Shown here one piece after another: positions 7,443 through 15,100 of a DNA stretch of 64,000 nt; positions within the stretch are counted from its first letter, which is position 1, and the number at the start of each line of letters is the position of its first letter. A model generated the notes under the pieces. It was not told the DNA's origin, did not search any database, and worked only from the letters and a program-made list of their open reading frames with translations. A program made the translations under genes and the position numbers. Source of the stretch: GWE2-40-63 sp050251815 (GTDB lineage Bacteria; Bacteroidota; Bacteroidia; Bacteroidales; SZUA-534); the NCBI GenBank assembly GCA_050251815.1, contig JBFWMB010000003.1, positions 1 to 64,000 on the forward strand, read 5' to 3'.

Positions 7443-9083
7443 CTATATATTTTTTTGTGAAAAACTTGAAACAAAACTAGTCAACTTAACATATTCAGGG
7501 AAGTTTTTTGATTTTTGATTAACTATAATAAAATGTTTATATAACCCTTTTGCTACACCTTCTTTAGAACTCGTACCATTAATAGAAAAGTATCTATCAT
7601 TAACCAAAGTTTTAAATTCTTCAATAAATTCTCCAGTAGTACCATCCCAAGAAAATACAGAATTAATTACAACTGACTCATGTCTTTCAAAATAAAGAAA
7701 TTTATAATCTCTTAGAACAACTTTTTCTAAATTTATAGTTGATTCAATATAATTGAAGTCCTTTATCCTATTACCACTTCTATCGCATACCCTAAAGTGT
7801 TTAAATACTTCTGAAAAGATAACTCTATAATCATGGTTATTATGAATCCTGATTCTATAGTTTTGTATTAAATTAAAAATTTTTTCAAAAAAAGGTTTTA
7901 TATCTTTAGGTACTATAATTATCTCTGGATTTAATTCTGAAATTGCATTCTTCTTAATAATGCCTATTTCGGTCAAAACAATGTCTAATTGATTTACATG
8001 ACCTTTTTTTAATTCTAATAAGGAAAATTTTTTAAAATTGGCTTGAAGTTTATCATTTGTTATCAATTCTTCAAACAAGAATAACGCGGGTAGTTTTCTT
8101 AATAAATCCTTTTCGAAAAAATCCTTAATTATATCGATTATAAAATCATTACACAGATTAACAACTGTTATTCCTGCCAGTATTGAAATAAATAATCTAC
8201 TGCCTTCATAATCTTGCTTGCATAGTTTTACAATATTAAAAATAGAATTATACATGTACTCTTTCTCTATTTGAGAATTTGAATCAGATTCAATAATTCC
8301 AATTATTGTATCTATAATATTAGTTAGCTCAGATTCTGCATAAAGCTCTTTTAATTCTTTTGGTAATTTTTCTATCTCCTCAGTTGAATATTCATATTTT
8401 ATTTTTTTTTCAATATCCTCACCTTTATAATTTTTATAGGTAAGCAAAGAATAATTATTTCCAATATTAATTTTTTTCACGAGCTTCCCTCTTTCATGAC
8501 GTGTTTTAAAACAATTATACCTATAAGATTCTACTTCCGAAATAATGTATTCCTTACCTAGAAGTTTAATCGATTGCTTTCTAGAACTTACTGCTGCATA
8601 AAATGCGACATTACATTCCTTTATTTTTGTCATGGCTTGAAATTGTGGGAATTCTTTGTGTTGAATAGAATCTATTATATCAATACTCTTGGCTATTTTT
8701 TCTAATTCTTGAATCATTCTATTTATTGAACCTATAAAAAATTCATAATTTTTAAATTCTAATTCGGCATAATTACTTAAACTCCAACCTTCAAATGGTG
8801 AATCTTCGGTGATAAAAATTTCTAAAGCATAATGATATCCTGATATAAAGCTGTCTGCGATATTATAAATCCGATTTAAAAGAAGTTTAATTTTAGATTG
8901 TAATAAAATATTGTTCTGCTCTTGCATTATAAAATCCCAAAGTTTACTTACAAAGCATTTTTCTTCTTTTTCTATTTCCACTTTAAAATTCACCTCATCC
9001 AAGCAGTTTTCGTCAGAAGATTTAATTTTTTCTAGTATTGATTCTAAGAACTCAAAATAGCCGGTTATTTTATGCATATTCAT
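7443..9083 (-). CDS. Orphan 546-residue protein, possible RteC-like C-terminus
   Basis: I do not recognise a family for most of this protein. It is Ile-, Lys- and Glu-rich, largely helical by composition, and has no signal peptide or obvious membrane segment. The gene is the most AT-rich in the window, which suggests horizontal origin. The final ~85 residues (SVFSWDGTTGEFIEEFKTLV, then INGTSSKEGVAKGLYKHF) resemble the small C-terminal module of RteC-type regulators of Bacteroidota conjugative elements, where a W-x-G motif is followed by a helical pair; this is a weak resemblance. It lies behind the excisionase-like gene, separated by ~180 bp, and is read in the same direction. It may be element cargo, including defence, or an element regulator. 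Confidence 0.45.
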   Translation of the reverse strand: MNMHKITGYFEFLESILEKIKSSDENCLDEVNFKVEIEKEEKCFVSKLWDFIMQEQNNILLQSKIKLLLNRIYNIADSFISGYHYALEIFITEDSPFEGWSLSNYAELEFKNYEFFIGSINRMIQELEKIAKSIDIIDSIQHKEFPQFQAMTKIKECNVAFYAAVSSRKQSIKLLGKEYIISEVESYRYNCFKTRHERGKLVKKINIGNNYSLLTYKNYKGEDIEKKIKYEYSTEEIEKLPKELKELYAESELTNIIDTIIGIIESDSNSQIEKEYMYNSIFNIVKLCKQDYEGSRLFISILAGITVVNLCNDFIIDIIKDFFEKDLLRKLPALFLFEELITNDKLQANFKKFSLLELKKGHVNQLDIVLTEIGIIKKNAISELNPEIIIVPKDIKPFFEKIFNLIQNYRIRIHNNHDYRVIFSEVFKHFRVCDRSGNRIKDFNYIESTINLEKVVLRDYKFLYFERHESVVINSVFSWDGTTGEFIEEFKTLVNDRYFSINGTSSKEGVAKGLYKHFIIVNQKSKNFPEYVKLTSFVSSFSQKNI

Positions 9084-9126
9084 AATGAAATTTATGATTT
9101 TAAAAATACTTAATTATATTTGAACA

Positions 9127-9210
9127 TTAGAGTTCTTTTTAACGCATTTTAGATATAAGTATTCTTGTATTTTTTGCCGAGGACTTTCAGCGGACTTGAT
9201 TATTTTGATT
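9127..9210. repeat. Direct repeat, left copy, flanking the hip cassette
   Basis: About 84 bp shared with 11091-11174 at roughly 80 percent identity by eye. The last part is identical over 32 bp (9170-9201 and 11134-11165), containing GCCGAGGACTTTCAGCGGAC. Both copies are in the same orientation and both are followed within 80-110 bp by a hairpin plus T-run. Together they bracket hipB-hipS-hipT. Confidence 0.85.
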
Positions 9211-9277
9211 ATTAAGATATTGATAATATGCGGATTAGAGCGAAAGTTCATTTCCCTCTTTCTCCGCCAGGAGATAT

Positions 9278-9312
9278 AAAAGCAGTTGATTCTTTAATCA
9301 GCTGCTTTTTTT
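9278..9312. terminator. Bidirectional terminator after hipT
   Basis: Arms AAGCAGTTGATT (9280-9291) and AATCAGCTGCTT (9296-9307) pair with one wobble around CTTT, with an A-run on the left and a T-run on the right. It touches the hipT stop codon and should end the leftward hip transcript. Confidence 0.75.
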
Positions 9313-10258
9313 ATTCCCAAAGCCTATGAGCCCTCTCCTCTATTAATTCCTGGTATTCCGTTTTTTTATTTTCGGGTAAAAAAGATTCATTTATAAAATT
9401 TAAAACTGTTGGTATTGCTTTCTGAAATCTTTTGAAAATAGTATCAATTTGCTTCTGGTTTAATTTCATACTATTCGCTAAATTCAGAAAATCGTTTAGT
9501 TTAAACTTTCTCTTTTTACCATTCATGGTTAATGCCAACTCCTCCTGATCATCTTTTTCAGGTACAACCAACCGTGTTGACAATAGGTCGTAAGCCGGGG
9601 CCAATTGTGTTAATCCATCACCAAATTCAATCAACGAAAAATTTTTCAAATGCATATCTGCATTTCCTGTTAAGAACGAAAACAAAGTCAATTCAAAAAA
9701 CACCTGCGCATCAAACAATGGATTTGAGGAATATTGCATGATTATTTTTCCCACTTGTTCCATGGAACCTTTGTATTTGTCTTCGGTCAATCGCTCACTT
9801 AATTGGCATAAATCTTCCATGGGTAATTTTTGTGCTCCAACACGGTCTATTCTTTTTGCAATATAGGCCAGTTCTCCGGATTTAAGCTTAATTAATGAAT
9901 GGGGCACAACATTGACCTTAAAAAGACTTGCTAAATGCATCGTCAAATCCTCATTCTCTGGTAAATTGGCATATTGTTTTGTTGGTGGTTTCAAAATGTA
10001 ATTTCCCAAGACACCAACCAGGGTCAATCGATGTTTTTGTCCCCTCTTTGGCTCAAAATGAAATGACAGTTTAGCCTGCACTCCTGGCACAGCAACTTGG
10101 TTCTGAACAACTTTATGCGCCAATTCATCCATTTGATTTAATGAATATTCCAATACAGGAGCTTGAGCTGTACCAAATATCTTTTTTGAGCATTTTACAT
10201 GGAAGTTATCCTCGTCCTCATTCAAAGCTTGATAACAATATAAACATTTATCACTCAT
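9311..10258 (-). CDS. hipT: HipT/HipA-like serine/threonine kinase toxin
   Basis: The kinase core of a HipA-family toxin, 315 residues from the ATG at 10258. An upstream in-frame ATG at 10282 lies deep inside hipS, so I prefer MSDKCLYCY, which overlaps the hipS end by 8 bases. The N-terminus has a CxxC plus a third Cys (CLYC ... VKC), as in other Bacteroidota homologues. Kinase landmarks are VPGVQAKLSF (58-67), LKPP for ATP binding (89-92), catalytic loop GNADMHLKN (198-206, catalytic Asp 201) and YDLLST (223-228). HipA-family kinases phosphorylate aminoacyl-tRNA synthetases and halt translation. Full-length HipA is ~440 residues; here the N-terminal subdomain is a separate gene, as in HipBST systems. 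The loop before PGVQ reads VAV, without the serine that some homologues autophosphorylate. Confidence 0.85.
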   Translation of the reverse strand: MSDKCLYCYQALNEDEDNFHVKCSKKIFGTAQAPVLEYSLNQMDELAHKVVQNQVAVPGVQAKLSFHFEPKRGQKHRLTLVGVLGNYILKPPTKQYANLPENEDLTMHLASLFKVNVVPHSLIKLKSGELAYIAKRIDRVGAQKLPMEDLCQLSERLTEDKYKGSMEQVGKIIMQYSSNPLFDAQVFFELTLFSFLTGNADMHLKNFSLIEFGDGLTQLAPAYDLLSTRLVVPEKDDQEELALTMNGKKRKFKLNDFLNLANSMKLNQKQIDTIFKRFQKAIPTVLNFINESFLPENKKTEYQELIEERAHRLWE

Positions 10259-10586
10259 GGTCTTTTTCATTAAATGGTACAACAGAAACAGCTCCGATAC
10301 AATCTTTACAACAAGCTAAAAGTAATCCCATTCGATCATTGGCTTTCAATTTCCAATTATCTAGAGCTACATCTAATAACCAACCTTCCGGAATTAATCC
10401 ATCAAAAAACGGGAACATGGTTTTTGATATGTATGGAATTTCTGAAATTGGTAAGGTTTTACTAATTGGCCACTTTTGTTCTCTCGACAAGTATTCTTTA
10501 TCATAGGAGAAACGATACCCCATTTCAGTCTCTTCAATAACACCTGCTAAATAATCCTTATAAAAAACGCTACCTTTTCTATTCAT
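10251..10586 (-). CDS. hipS: HipS-like protein (detached HipA N-terminal subdomain 1)
   Basis: A 111-residue protein equal to the N-terminal subdomain of HipA: GSVFYKDYLAGVIEET, YDKEYL, then PFFDGLIPEGWLLD (about residues 59-72), the hallmark of this domain, and DRMGLLLACCKDCIGAVSV near the end. In HipBST systems of Escherichia coli the equivalent HipS is the antitoxin that neutralises HipT, whereas HipB mainly binds DNA; the same division of labour is inferred here. It ends with TGA at 10251-10253, overlapping the hipT start, so translation is coupled. Translation probably starts at 10586 (MNRKGSVFY). A 106-bp gap with a hairpin separates it from hipB. Confidence 0.85.
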   Translation of the reverse strand: MNRKGSVFYKDYLAGVIEETEMGYRFSYDKEYLSREQKWPISKTLPISEIPYISKTMFPFFDGLIPEGWLLDVALDNWKLKANDRMGLLLACCKDCIGAVSVVPFNEKDHE

Positions 10587-10638
10587 TGCTCATTAGTTTT
10601 GATTCATCAGGATGAAATTTAATTTTTAAGGAATAATG

Positions 10639-10659
10639 CCTGCCTGGTCGGCAGACAGG
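10639..10659. repeat. Short hairpin between hipB and hipS
   Basis: CCTGCCTG and CAGACAGG pair with one mismatch around a five-base loop (GTCGG). Similar CCTGCC/GGCAGG hairpins are scattered in Bacteroidota intergenic spacers. It may tune the ratio of HipB to HipS and HipT by partial termination or RNA processing; that is inference. Confidence 0.5.
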
Positions 10660-10692
10660 GAATTCGCATGTTAAGTTTTGTAAAGATTTGTC

Positions 10693-10905
10693 TTAAGACT
10701 CCTTTATCATGCTCGTTTCAACCGGAGCTAACTCATGGCCAAATAAAGCTAATACTTCATTTACTTTGTCCATCCGTAAAGTTCCTTTTCCTTGTTCCAT
10801 ATCGCGAATAAAACGCAAACCAACGCCGGCACGTTCTGCTAAATCTTGCTGTGTCAATCCGAGTTGTTTTCTACGTTGTTTTACAAATTGTATTAAGCTA
10901 AGCAT
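10693..10905 (-). CDS. hipB: HipB-like Xre-family antitoxin/repressor
   Basis: A 70-residue Cro/C1-type helix-turn-helix protein: IQFVKQRRKQLGLTQQDLAE, then AGVGLRFIRDMEQGKG and LRMDKVNEVLALFGHEL. The order and size match the HipB subunit of hip operons in Bacteroidota. It should bind as a dimer to the repeated TATACC/GGGTATA sites just upstream and repress its own operon, alone or with HipS and HipT. It is the first gene of the leftward hipB-hipS-hipT transcript. The first operator-like palindrome starts only five bases before the ATG and therefore also covers the ribosome-binding region. Confidence 0.85.
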   Translation of the reverse strand: MLSLIQFVKQRRKQLGLTQQDLAERAGVGLRFIRDMEQGKGTLRMDKVNEVLALFGHELAPVETSMIKES

Positions 10906-10909
10906 ATTT

Positions 10910-11007
10910 TATACCTTTTAGGGTATAAATATAATAAATATTTTAATATTATACCCGATATGATATAAATATTTTTAGATCAACGAAATTATACTCTAAA
11001 GGGTATA
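10910..11007. promoter_or_regulatory. Triple palindromic operator upstream of hipB
   Basis: Three related inverted repeats of TATACC and GGGTATA: 10910-10927 (six-base arms), 10950-10967 (right arm degenerate, GATATA) and 10990-11007 (TATACTC/GGGTATA). They are spaced about 40 bp apart, close to four helical turns, suggesting cooperative HipB binding on one face. Confidence 0.65.
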
Positions 11008-11090
11008 TTATTAACAAAAAGAAGAATAAATATTTAATAAAGGTCTAAGCGATTTTTATAATTTTCGCTTAAAAGAACTATAGTTGAGCA

Positions 11091-11174
11091 ATAGAGTTCT
11101 TTTTAAGGTATTTTGGATAGAAGTAATTGTGCTTTTTTTGCCGAGGACTTTCAGCGGACTTGATTGTTTTTATT
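11091..11174. repeat. Direct repeat, right copy, flanking the hip cassette
   Basis: Matches 9127-9210, with the identical 32-bp core at 11134-11165. It lies about 190 bp upstream of hipB and is followed by a TTTTTAGCA/TGCTAAAAA hairpin (about 11173-11193) and the terminator at 11201-11234. The 10906-11448 interval otherwise contains only the hipB operators and no gene that I can support. Confidence 0.85.
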
Positions 11175-11200
11175 TTTAGCAGAATGCTAAAAAACGAATA

Positions 11201-11234
11201 AAAGCCGACCCTGGAAACGGAGTTGGCTTTTTTT
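11201..11234 (+). terminator. Intrinsic terminator after the right direct repeat
   Basis: AAAGCCGAC (11201-11209) pairs with GTTGGCTTT (11222-11230, one wobble) and is followed by a run of T. There is no plus-strand gene immediately upstream, so it probably belonged to a transcript that has since been lost or replaced. Confidence 0.65.
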
Positions 11235-11448
11235 ATTTATATGCTCTGTTTTCATTTAATTAAAGTCGATTGCTATGAAAAACTTAATTGAAGTATTACC
11301 CGGGTAAGTTAACATTACTGTAACTAAAATTGATTTAATGGAGTTTGTAGATTGTTTATTAAAATGATAATTCAAAAATTTTGATTAGCAAAAACTAAAA
11401 AGCCAATACCAGGCAGTGTATTATAATTTATTTTTATTTTTGCAATCT

Positions 11449-11535
11449 GGAGAGGTGCCAGAGTGGTCGAATGGGGCGGTCTCGAAAACCGTTGTCCGCT
11501 CACGCGGACCCAGGGTTCGAATCCCTGTCTCTCCG
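11449..11535 (+). tRNA. tRNA-Ser(CGA)
   Basis: A complete cloverleaf with a long variable arm. The acceptor GGAGAGG pairs with TCTCTCC (one G-T pair); the anticodon loop CTCGAAA gives CGA, which reads UCG serine codons; the variable arm is GTCCGC/GCGGAC; the T-arm is CAGGGTTCGAATCCCTG. The discriminator is G and the CCA end is not fully encoded. It is followed at once by its own terminator. tRNA-Ser genes are common integration targets, and this one stands at the boundary between the AT-rich accessory region and ordinary chromosome. Confidence 0.95.
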
Positions 11536-11541
11536 CAGCAG

Positions 11542-11574
11542 AAGGCTTATCAAGTTGTTGGTAAGCCTTTTTTT
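11542..11574 (+). terminator. Terminator of the tRNA-Ser gene
   Basis: AAGGCTTATCAA (11542-11553) and TTGGTAAGCCTT (11558-11569) form a 12-bp stem with one wobble around GTTG, followed by seven T. Confidence 0.85.
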
Positions 11575-11768
11575 GTTGCACTTTATTTTGCTTAAGTACA
11601 GGGATGAGAACTGGGTTCGACCCAGAAAACAAAGTTTCTGACTCAAGAACAAACCATTCTTTGATATTTTATTATTAATTATTTGTTCAATACCCTTTGT
11701 TAATTCACATAGTTTTCCCTTACAAGCTTATAAAACATGTTCATTAGCTTACCCGAACACAGAAGTTT

Positions 11769-12008
11769 TTAAGCAATAAGCCCTTCTTTTTTCATGCGGG
11801 TAAGTATTTCTTCCATCTGATACGAACTATTTGGAAGAAGCCAATTGGGGCACTTACCCGTTTTTTCCGAAACAATATACCGTTTGCACTCTTTGTATTT
11901 TGTTGTTGATCGGCAATACAAATTTTTATAGGTTTCGGCCGATTCCTGGCGTTTTAATAAGTTGCCGTTAAATAGCGGACACTTTGGAGTTTTAGGACAA
12001 ATATCCAT
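11769..12008 (-). CDS. Small cysteine-rich conserved-type protein
   Basis: A 79-residue protein with Cys at positions 4, 10, 32, 41 and 53 in the pattern MDICPKTPKCPLFNG, NLYCRS, KECKRYIV and GKCPNWLLPNS. Small proteins with this CPLF and KCP layout recur in Bacteroidota, but I know of no function. The cysteines could bind zinc or an iron-sulfur cluster. It stands alone, convergent with the tRNA and divergent from the nitrilase gene. No signal peptide is seen. Confidence 0.6.
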   Translation of the reverse strand: MDICPKTPKCPLFNGNLLKRQESAETYKNLYCRSTTKYKECKRYIVSEKTGKCPNWLLPNSSYQMEEILTRMKKEGLIA

Positions 12009-12282
12009 AAGGTTACTTTTTAAAAGGGTTGATTTTGTTCTGACCCCTAAAGGTAAGATTTTATTGTGTATATTCTACAATTACATAATATTTTTTTTCC
12101 GCATTGCCACAACACTGCAAAGAAAATGCTCCATATTTTAAACCGCGCATTCATTTATTGTGCGGAATAGGGAAATCAGAAAATGAATCCTGCTTCATAA
12201 ACCAATAACAATTTTTCAATAAACATAAAAGCTACTAATGTTTGTTTATTTTGTAGATTTAAACGAAAATTAAAAGTTCACT

Positions 12283-13818
12283 ATGGATATCCAGGAAATT
12301 GAAATGCGTAATCTCAGAATTGAAGATTACCAGCAACTAAAATCGTCGATGATAGAGGCCTATGAGCAGATGCCGGAATATTACTGGCGCGAAAATCACA
12401 TAAAAACCCTGCTCGATAAGTTCCCCGATGGACAGATTTGCGTTTTGGTAAACGGAAAAATTGCCGGAAGTGCACTATCCATAATTGTTGATTACAACAA
12501 ATTTGGCGACGAACATACTTACGAACAAATAACCGGAAACTATACCTTCAATACCCACGATCCCAATGGCGATGTGCTTTATGGAATAGAGATCTTTATT
12601 CACCCCGATTTCCGTGGTTTGCGTTTGGGTCGCAGGCTTTACGAAGGACGTAAGCAAATTTGCGAAAACCTGAACCTAAAAGCAATTGTAGCCGGGGGCC
12701 GTATTCCCAATTACAGCAATTATGCCCATGAACTGTCGCCTAAAGAGTACATTCAAAAAGTTAAACTCACCGAGATCCACGATCCCGTACTTCATTTTCA
12801 GTTGTCGAACGATTTTCACGTACGTAAAGTACTTAAGAATTATTTGAAAGGCGATAAGGAGTCGATGGAATTTGCCACCCTGTTGGCCTGGAACAATATT
12901 TACTATACCCAGAGTGAAAAACTAATAAATAATCCCAAATCGGTGGTACGGCTCGGACTGGTACAATGGCAAATGCGCACCTTTAATAACCTGGAGTCGT
13001 TATATGAGCAGATTGAGTTTTTTGTTGATGCAGTGTCAGATTACAAAAGTGATTTCATCTTATTTCCCGAGTTTTTCAATGCACCATTAATGTCAATTTA
13101 CAATCACCTGAAGGAATCGGAAGCCGTACGTGAGTTGGCGCAGTATACCGAGCAGTTGCGCGATAAGTTTCTGGAGTATGCCATTGCTTACAATGTAAAC
13201 ATCATTACCGGAAGCATGCCTTACATGATTGATGAAAAATTGTACAATGTGGGTTATCTCTGTCGCCGTAATGGAACCTGGGAACAATACGAAAAGATAC
13301 ACATTACTCCCAACGAGCTAAGTTATTGGGGACTGTCGGGCGGAAACAAGCTTAGGGTTTTTGACACCGATGCCGGAAAAATTGGGGTCCAGATTTGTTA
13401 TGATATTGAATTTCCCGAATTGTCGCGTATTATGAGCGATCAGGGAGTACAGCTTATTTTTGTTCCCTTTTTAACCGACACGCAAAATGGTTATACCCGT
13501 GTTCGCCGTTGTGCGCAGGCACGGGCCATTGAGAACGAATGTTATGTGGCTATTGCCGGTAGTGTGGGTAATTTGCCAAAAGTGAATAACATGGACATTC
13601 AATATGCCCAATCGGCCGTGTTTACTCCATCCGATTTTGCTTTTCCAACAAACGGCATTAAAGCCGAAGCCACACCAAATACCGAAATGACTTTAATTGT
13701 GGATGTGGATCTCGATTTGTTGAAAGAATTGCATTCACATGGTGCTGTAACCAATCTACGAAACCGCCGACTCGATTTTTATAATCTTTGTCTTATCGAT
13801 AAAGAAAATTCGCGTTAA
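12283..13818 (+). CDS. GNAT acetyltransferase-nitrilase (carbon-nitrogen hydrolase) fusion
   Basis: A 511-residue two-domain enzyme. Residues 8-185 form a GNAT acetyltransferase domain with an acetyl-CoA loop at RGLRLGRRLY (111-120). Residues ~222-505 form a carbon-nitrogen hydrolase with the catalytic triad Glu263 (FPEFF), Lys338 (YEKIH) and Cys372 (QICYDIEFPE). This fused architecture is known in Bacteroidota and other bacteria; the substrate is undefined and probably a small amide or a damaged metabolite. The gene is monocistronic, starting at an ATG 274 bp from the divergent small gene. Both active sites look intact. The protein is cytoplasmic, with no signal sequence. Confidence 0.88.
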   Translation: MDIQEIEMRNLRIEDYQQLKSSMIEAYEQMPEYYWRENHIKTLLDKFPDGQICVLVNGKIAGSALSIIVDYNKFGDEHTYEQITGNYTFNTHDPNGDVLYGIEIFIHPDFRGLRLGRRLYEGRKQICENLNLKAIVAGGRIPNYSNYAHELSPKEYIQKVKLTEIHDPVLHFQLSNDFHVRKVLKNYLKGDKESMEFATLLAWNNIYYTQSEKLINNPKSVVRLGLVQWQMRTFNNLESLYEQIEFFVDAVSDYKSDFILFPEFFNAPLMSIYNHLKESEAVRELAQYTEQLRDKFLEYAIAYNVNIITGSMPYMIDEKLYNVGYLCRRNGTWEQYEKIHITPNELSYWGLSGGNKLRVFDTDAGKIGVQICYDIEFPELSRIMSDQGVQLIFVPFLTDTQNGYTRVRRCAQARAIENECYVAIAGSVGNLPKVNNMDIQYAQSAVFTPSDFAFPTNGIKAEATPNTEMTLIVDVDLDLLKELHSHGAVTNLRNRRLDFYNLCLIDKENSR

Positions 13819-14066
13819 ATCAAAGGGACAGTGATGTAAATACTGGCTGGTAAAATAGGATCAATCGGGGATTACTTTATCTGTAAGTCGGCACAATCGT
13901 TAATTTTCATTGATAGTTGCTCATTGTTTATTGCTTTTGTTCACTGGCAATTGAACTTTGGTTGTAAGCAGCGAGCTGAAGACTGTCGACAACTAACTTA
14001 ACTCACTCACCATAACCTTGTACAAACTTTTTTTTCTTCCTTCATATTTGCTTCATGTTCAGTCCA

Positions 14067-14074
14067 TAGATTTG
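14067..14074 (+). promoter_or_regulatory. Bacteroidota-type -7 element for the lipoprotein gene
   Basis: TAGATTTG matches the TAnnTTTG -7 consensus, with TTTG 16 bases upstream (14047-14050) as a possible -33 element at short spacing. It lies about 50 bp before the start codon. The rest of the 13819-14127 interval shows no gene. Confidence 0.5.
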
Positions 14075-14127
14075 CACTGTATGTTTTTAAAAAGTAGCAA
14101 TTGAAAATAAATTTAAAACGGATGATT

Positions 14128-15009
14128 ATGAAAACAGTAACAAAAAAAATCGGATTAGCAGTCCTGGTCTTACTGGGTATGTTTTTGGTTACCACCTCGT
14201 GTAACAAAGAAGAAACTTTGGATACTCCGGCATTAACCGCAAATGTGGATGGTGAATTGTACACCGCCGAAGTGTTCGACGAGATTGCTGAAATTGGCGA
14301 CGAAGCCCTTGATTTGGCCGAAACAGGCGAAACAAATTTGAAAACAGGTGTCGTTTTTGGTTACAGTCGCTTAAGTGAGTGTGTTACAGTCACCAAAGTA
14401 ATTACCGACACACTGATTACTACTACTATCGACTTTGGCGAAGTAAATTGTTTATGTAATGATGGACGCGAACGTCGGGGTAAAATTATCATGACTCACG
14501 AAGGTCACTATTGGGATGGAACCGTTTACATCGACTTTGCTTTTGACAATTTCTTTGTCGACGACAACCAAATAGTTGGCGAAAAACAAGTAATGCAAAC
14601 CATTAACAACGATGGCAATCGCGAAAGTGTAATTAGCATTAACGGTAGCCTGATACTTGCCGACGGAAGCGGAACCATAAGCATAGTGGCAGAAAGAGTG
14701 CGTACCATTGTAGTAGGTTCTGATACAAAAACCAAACGCGATGATATCATCGAAACTACAGGTAATTCAACCGTTACGCTGGCCGATGGTACGGTGGTTA
14801 CCACCGACATACTTTCGCCGCTGGTTCGCAAACACGAAATGAACTGCTTTATGTACATTGTTCAGGGAGTGCTGCAGATTGTTCATGGCGAAGAATCGCC
14901 CATCACTATCGATTACGGTAATGGCGAATGCGATAACCTGGCTACAGTAACTCAGGACGGCGTGTCGGTAGTAGTTGAATTACAACGAAAATGCAATAAA
15001 AGCATCTAA
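14128..15009 (+). CDS. Exported lipoprotein of unknown function
   Basis: Starting from MKTVTKKIGLAV (ATG at 14128; another ATG sits two codons earlier), the protein has a type II signal peptide ending LVTTSC with the lipidated Cys at residue 25, so it should be anchored in a membrane. The mature ~270 residues are rich in Thr, Asp and Val with alternating strand patterns, suggesting a beta-sandwich; two internal Cys pairs (VNCLC and later NCF and GEC) could form disulfides. It does not match a family I recognise. Bacteroidota have many such lipoproteins. It is monocistronic, with a promoter upstream and a clear terminator downstream. Confidence 0.75.
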   Translation: MKTVTKKIGLAVLVLLGMFLVTTSCNKEETLDTPALTANVDGELYTAEVFDEIAEIGDEALDLAETGETNLKTGVVFGYSRLSECVTVTKVITDTLITTTIDFGEVNCLCNDGRERRGKIIMTHEGHYWDGTVYIDFAFDNFFVDDNQIVGEKQVMQTINNDGNRESVISINGSLILADGSGTISIVAERVRTIVVGSDTKTKRDDIIETTGNSTVTLADGTVVTTDILSPLVRKHEMNCFMYIVQGVLQIVHGEESPITIDYGNGECDNLATVTQDGVSVVVELQRKCNKSI

Positions 15010-15043
15010 ACCTTTCCGGGGAAAACCGTTGGTTTGTTTGTTC

Positions 15044-15080
15044 AAAGGCTGCTTCAATAGAATAAGGAGCAGCCTTTTTT
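15044..15080 (+). terminator. Terminator after the lipoprotein gene
   Basis: AAAGGCTGCT (15044-15053) pairs perfectly with AGCAGCCTTT (15068-15077) and is followed by T residues. Confidence 0.85.
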
Positions 15081-15100
15081 AAAACTTAAAAATATGCATA

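Noticed and set aside
9084..9310. Small RNA gene between the orphan and hipT
   Set aside because: A hairpin and T-run are present, but they serve as the hipT terminator and no promoter is evident.
11611..11625. CTGGGTTCGACCCAG as a second tRNA T-arm fragment
   Set aside because: The loop is only five bases and no acceptor sequence follows, so it is more likely a chance palindrome.
11372..11632. 86-codon minus-strand frame
   Set aside because: It lies over the tRNA-Ser gene and its terminator.
14007..14264. 85-codon minus-strand frame
   Set aside because: Overlaps the promoter and signal peptide of the lipoprotein gene on the other strand.
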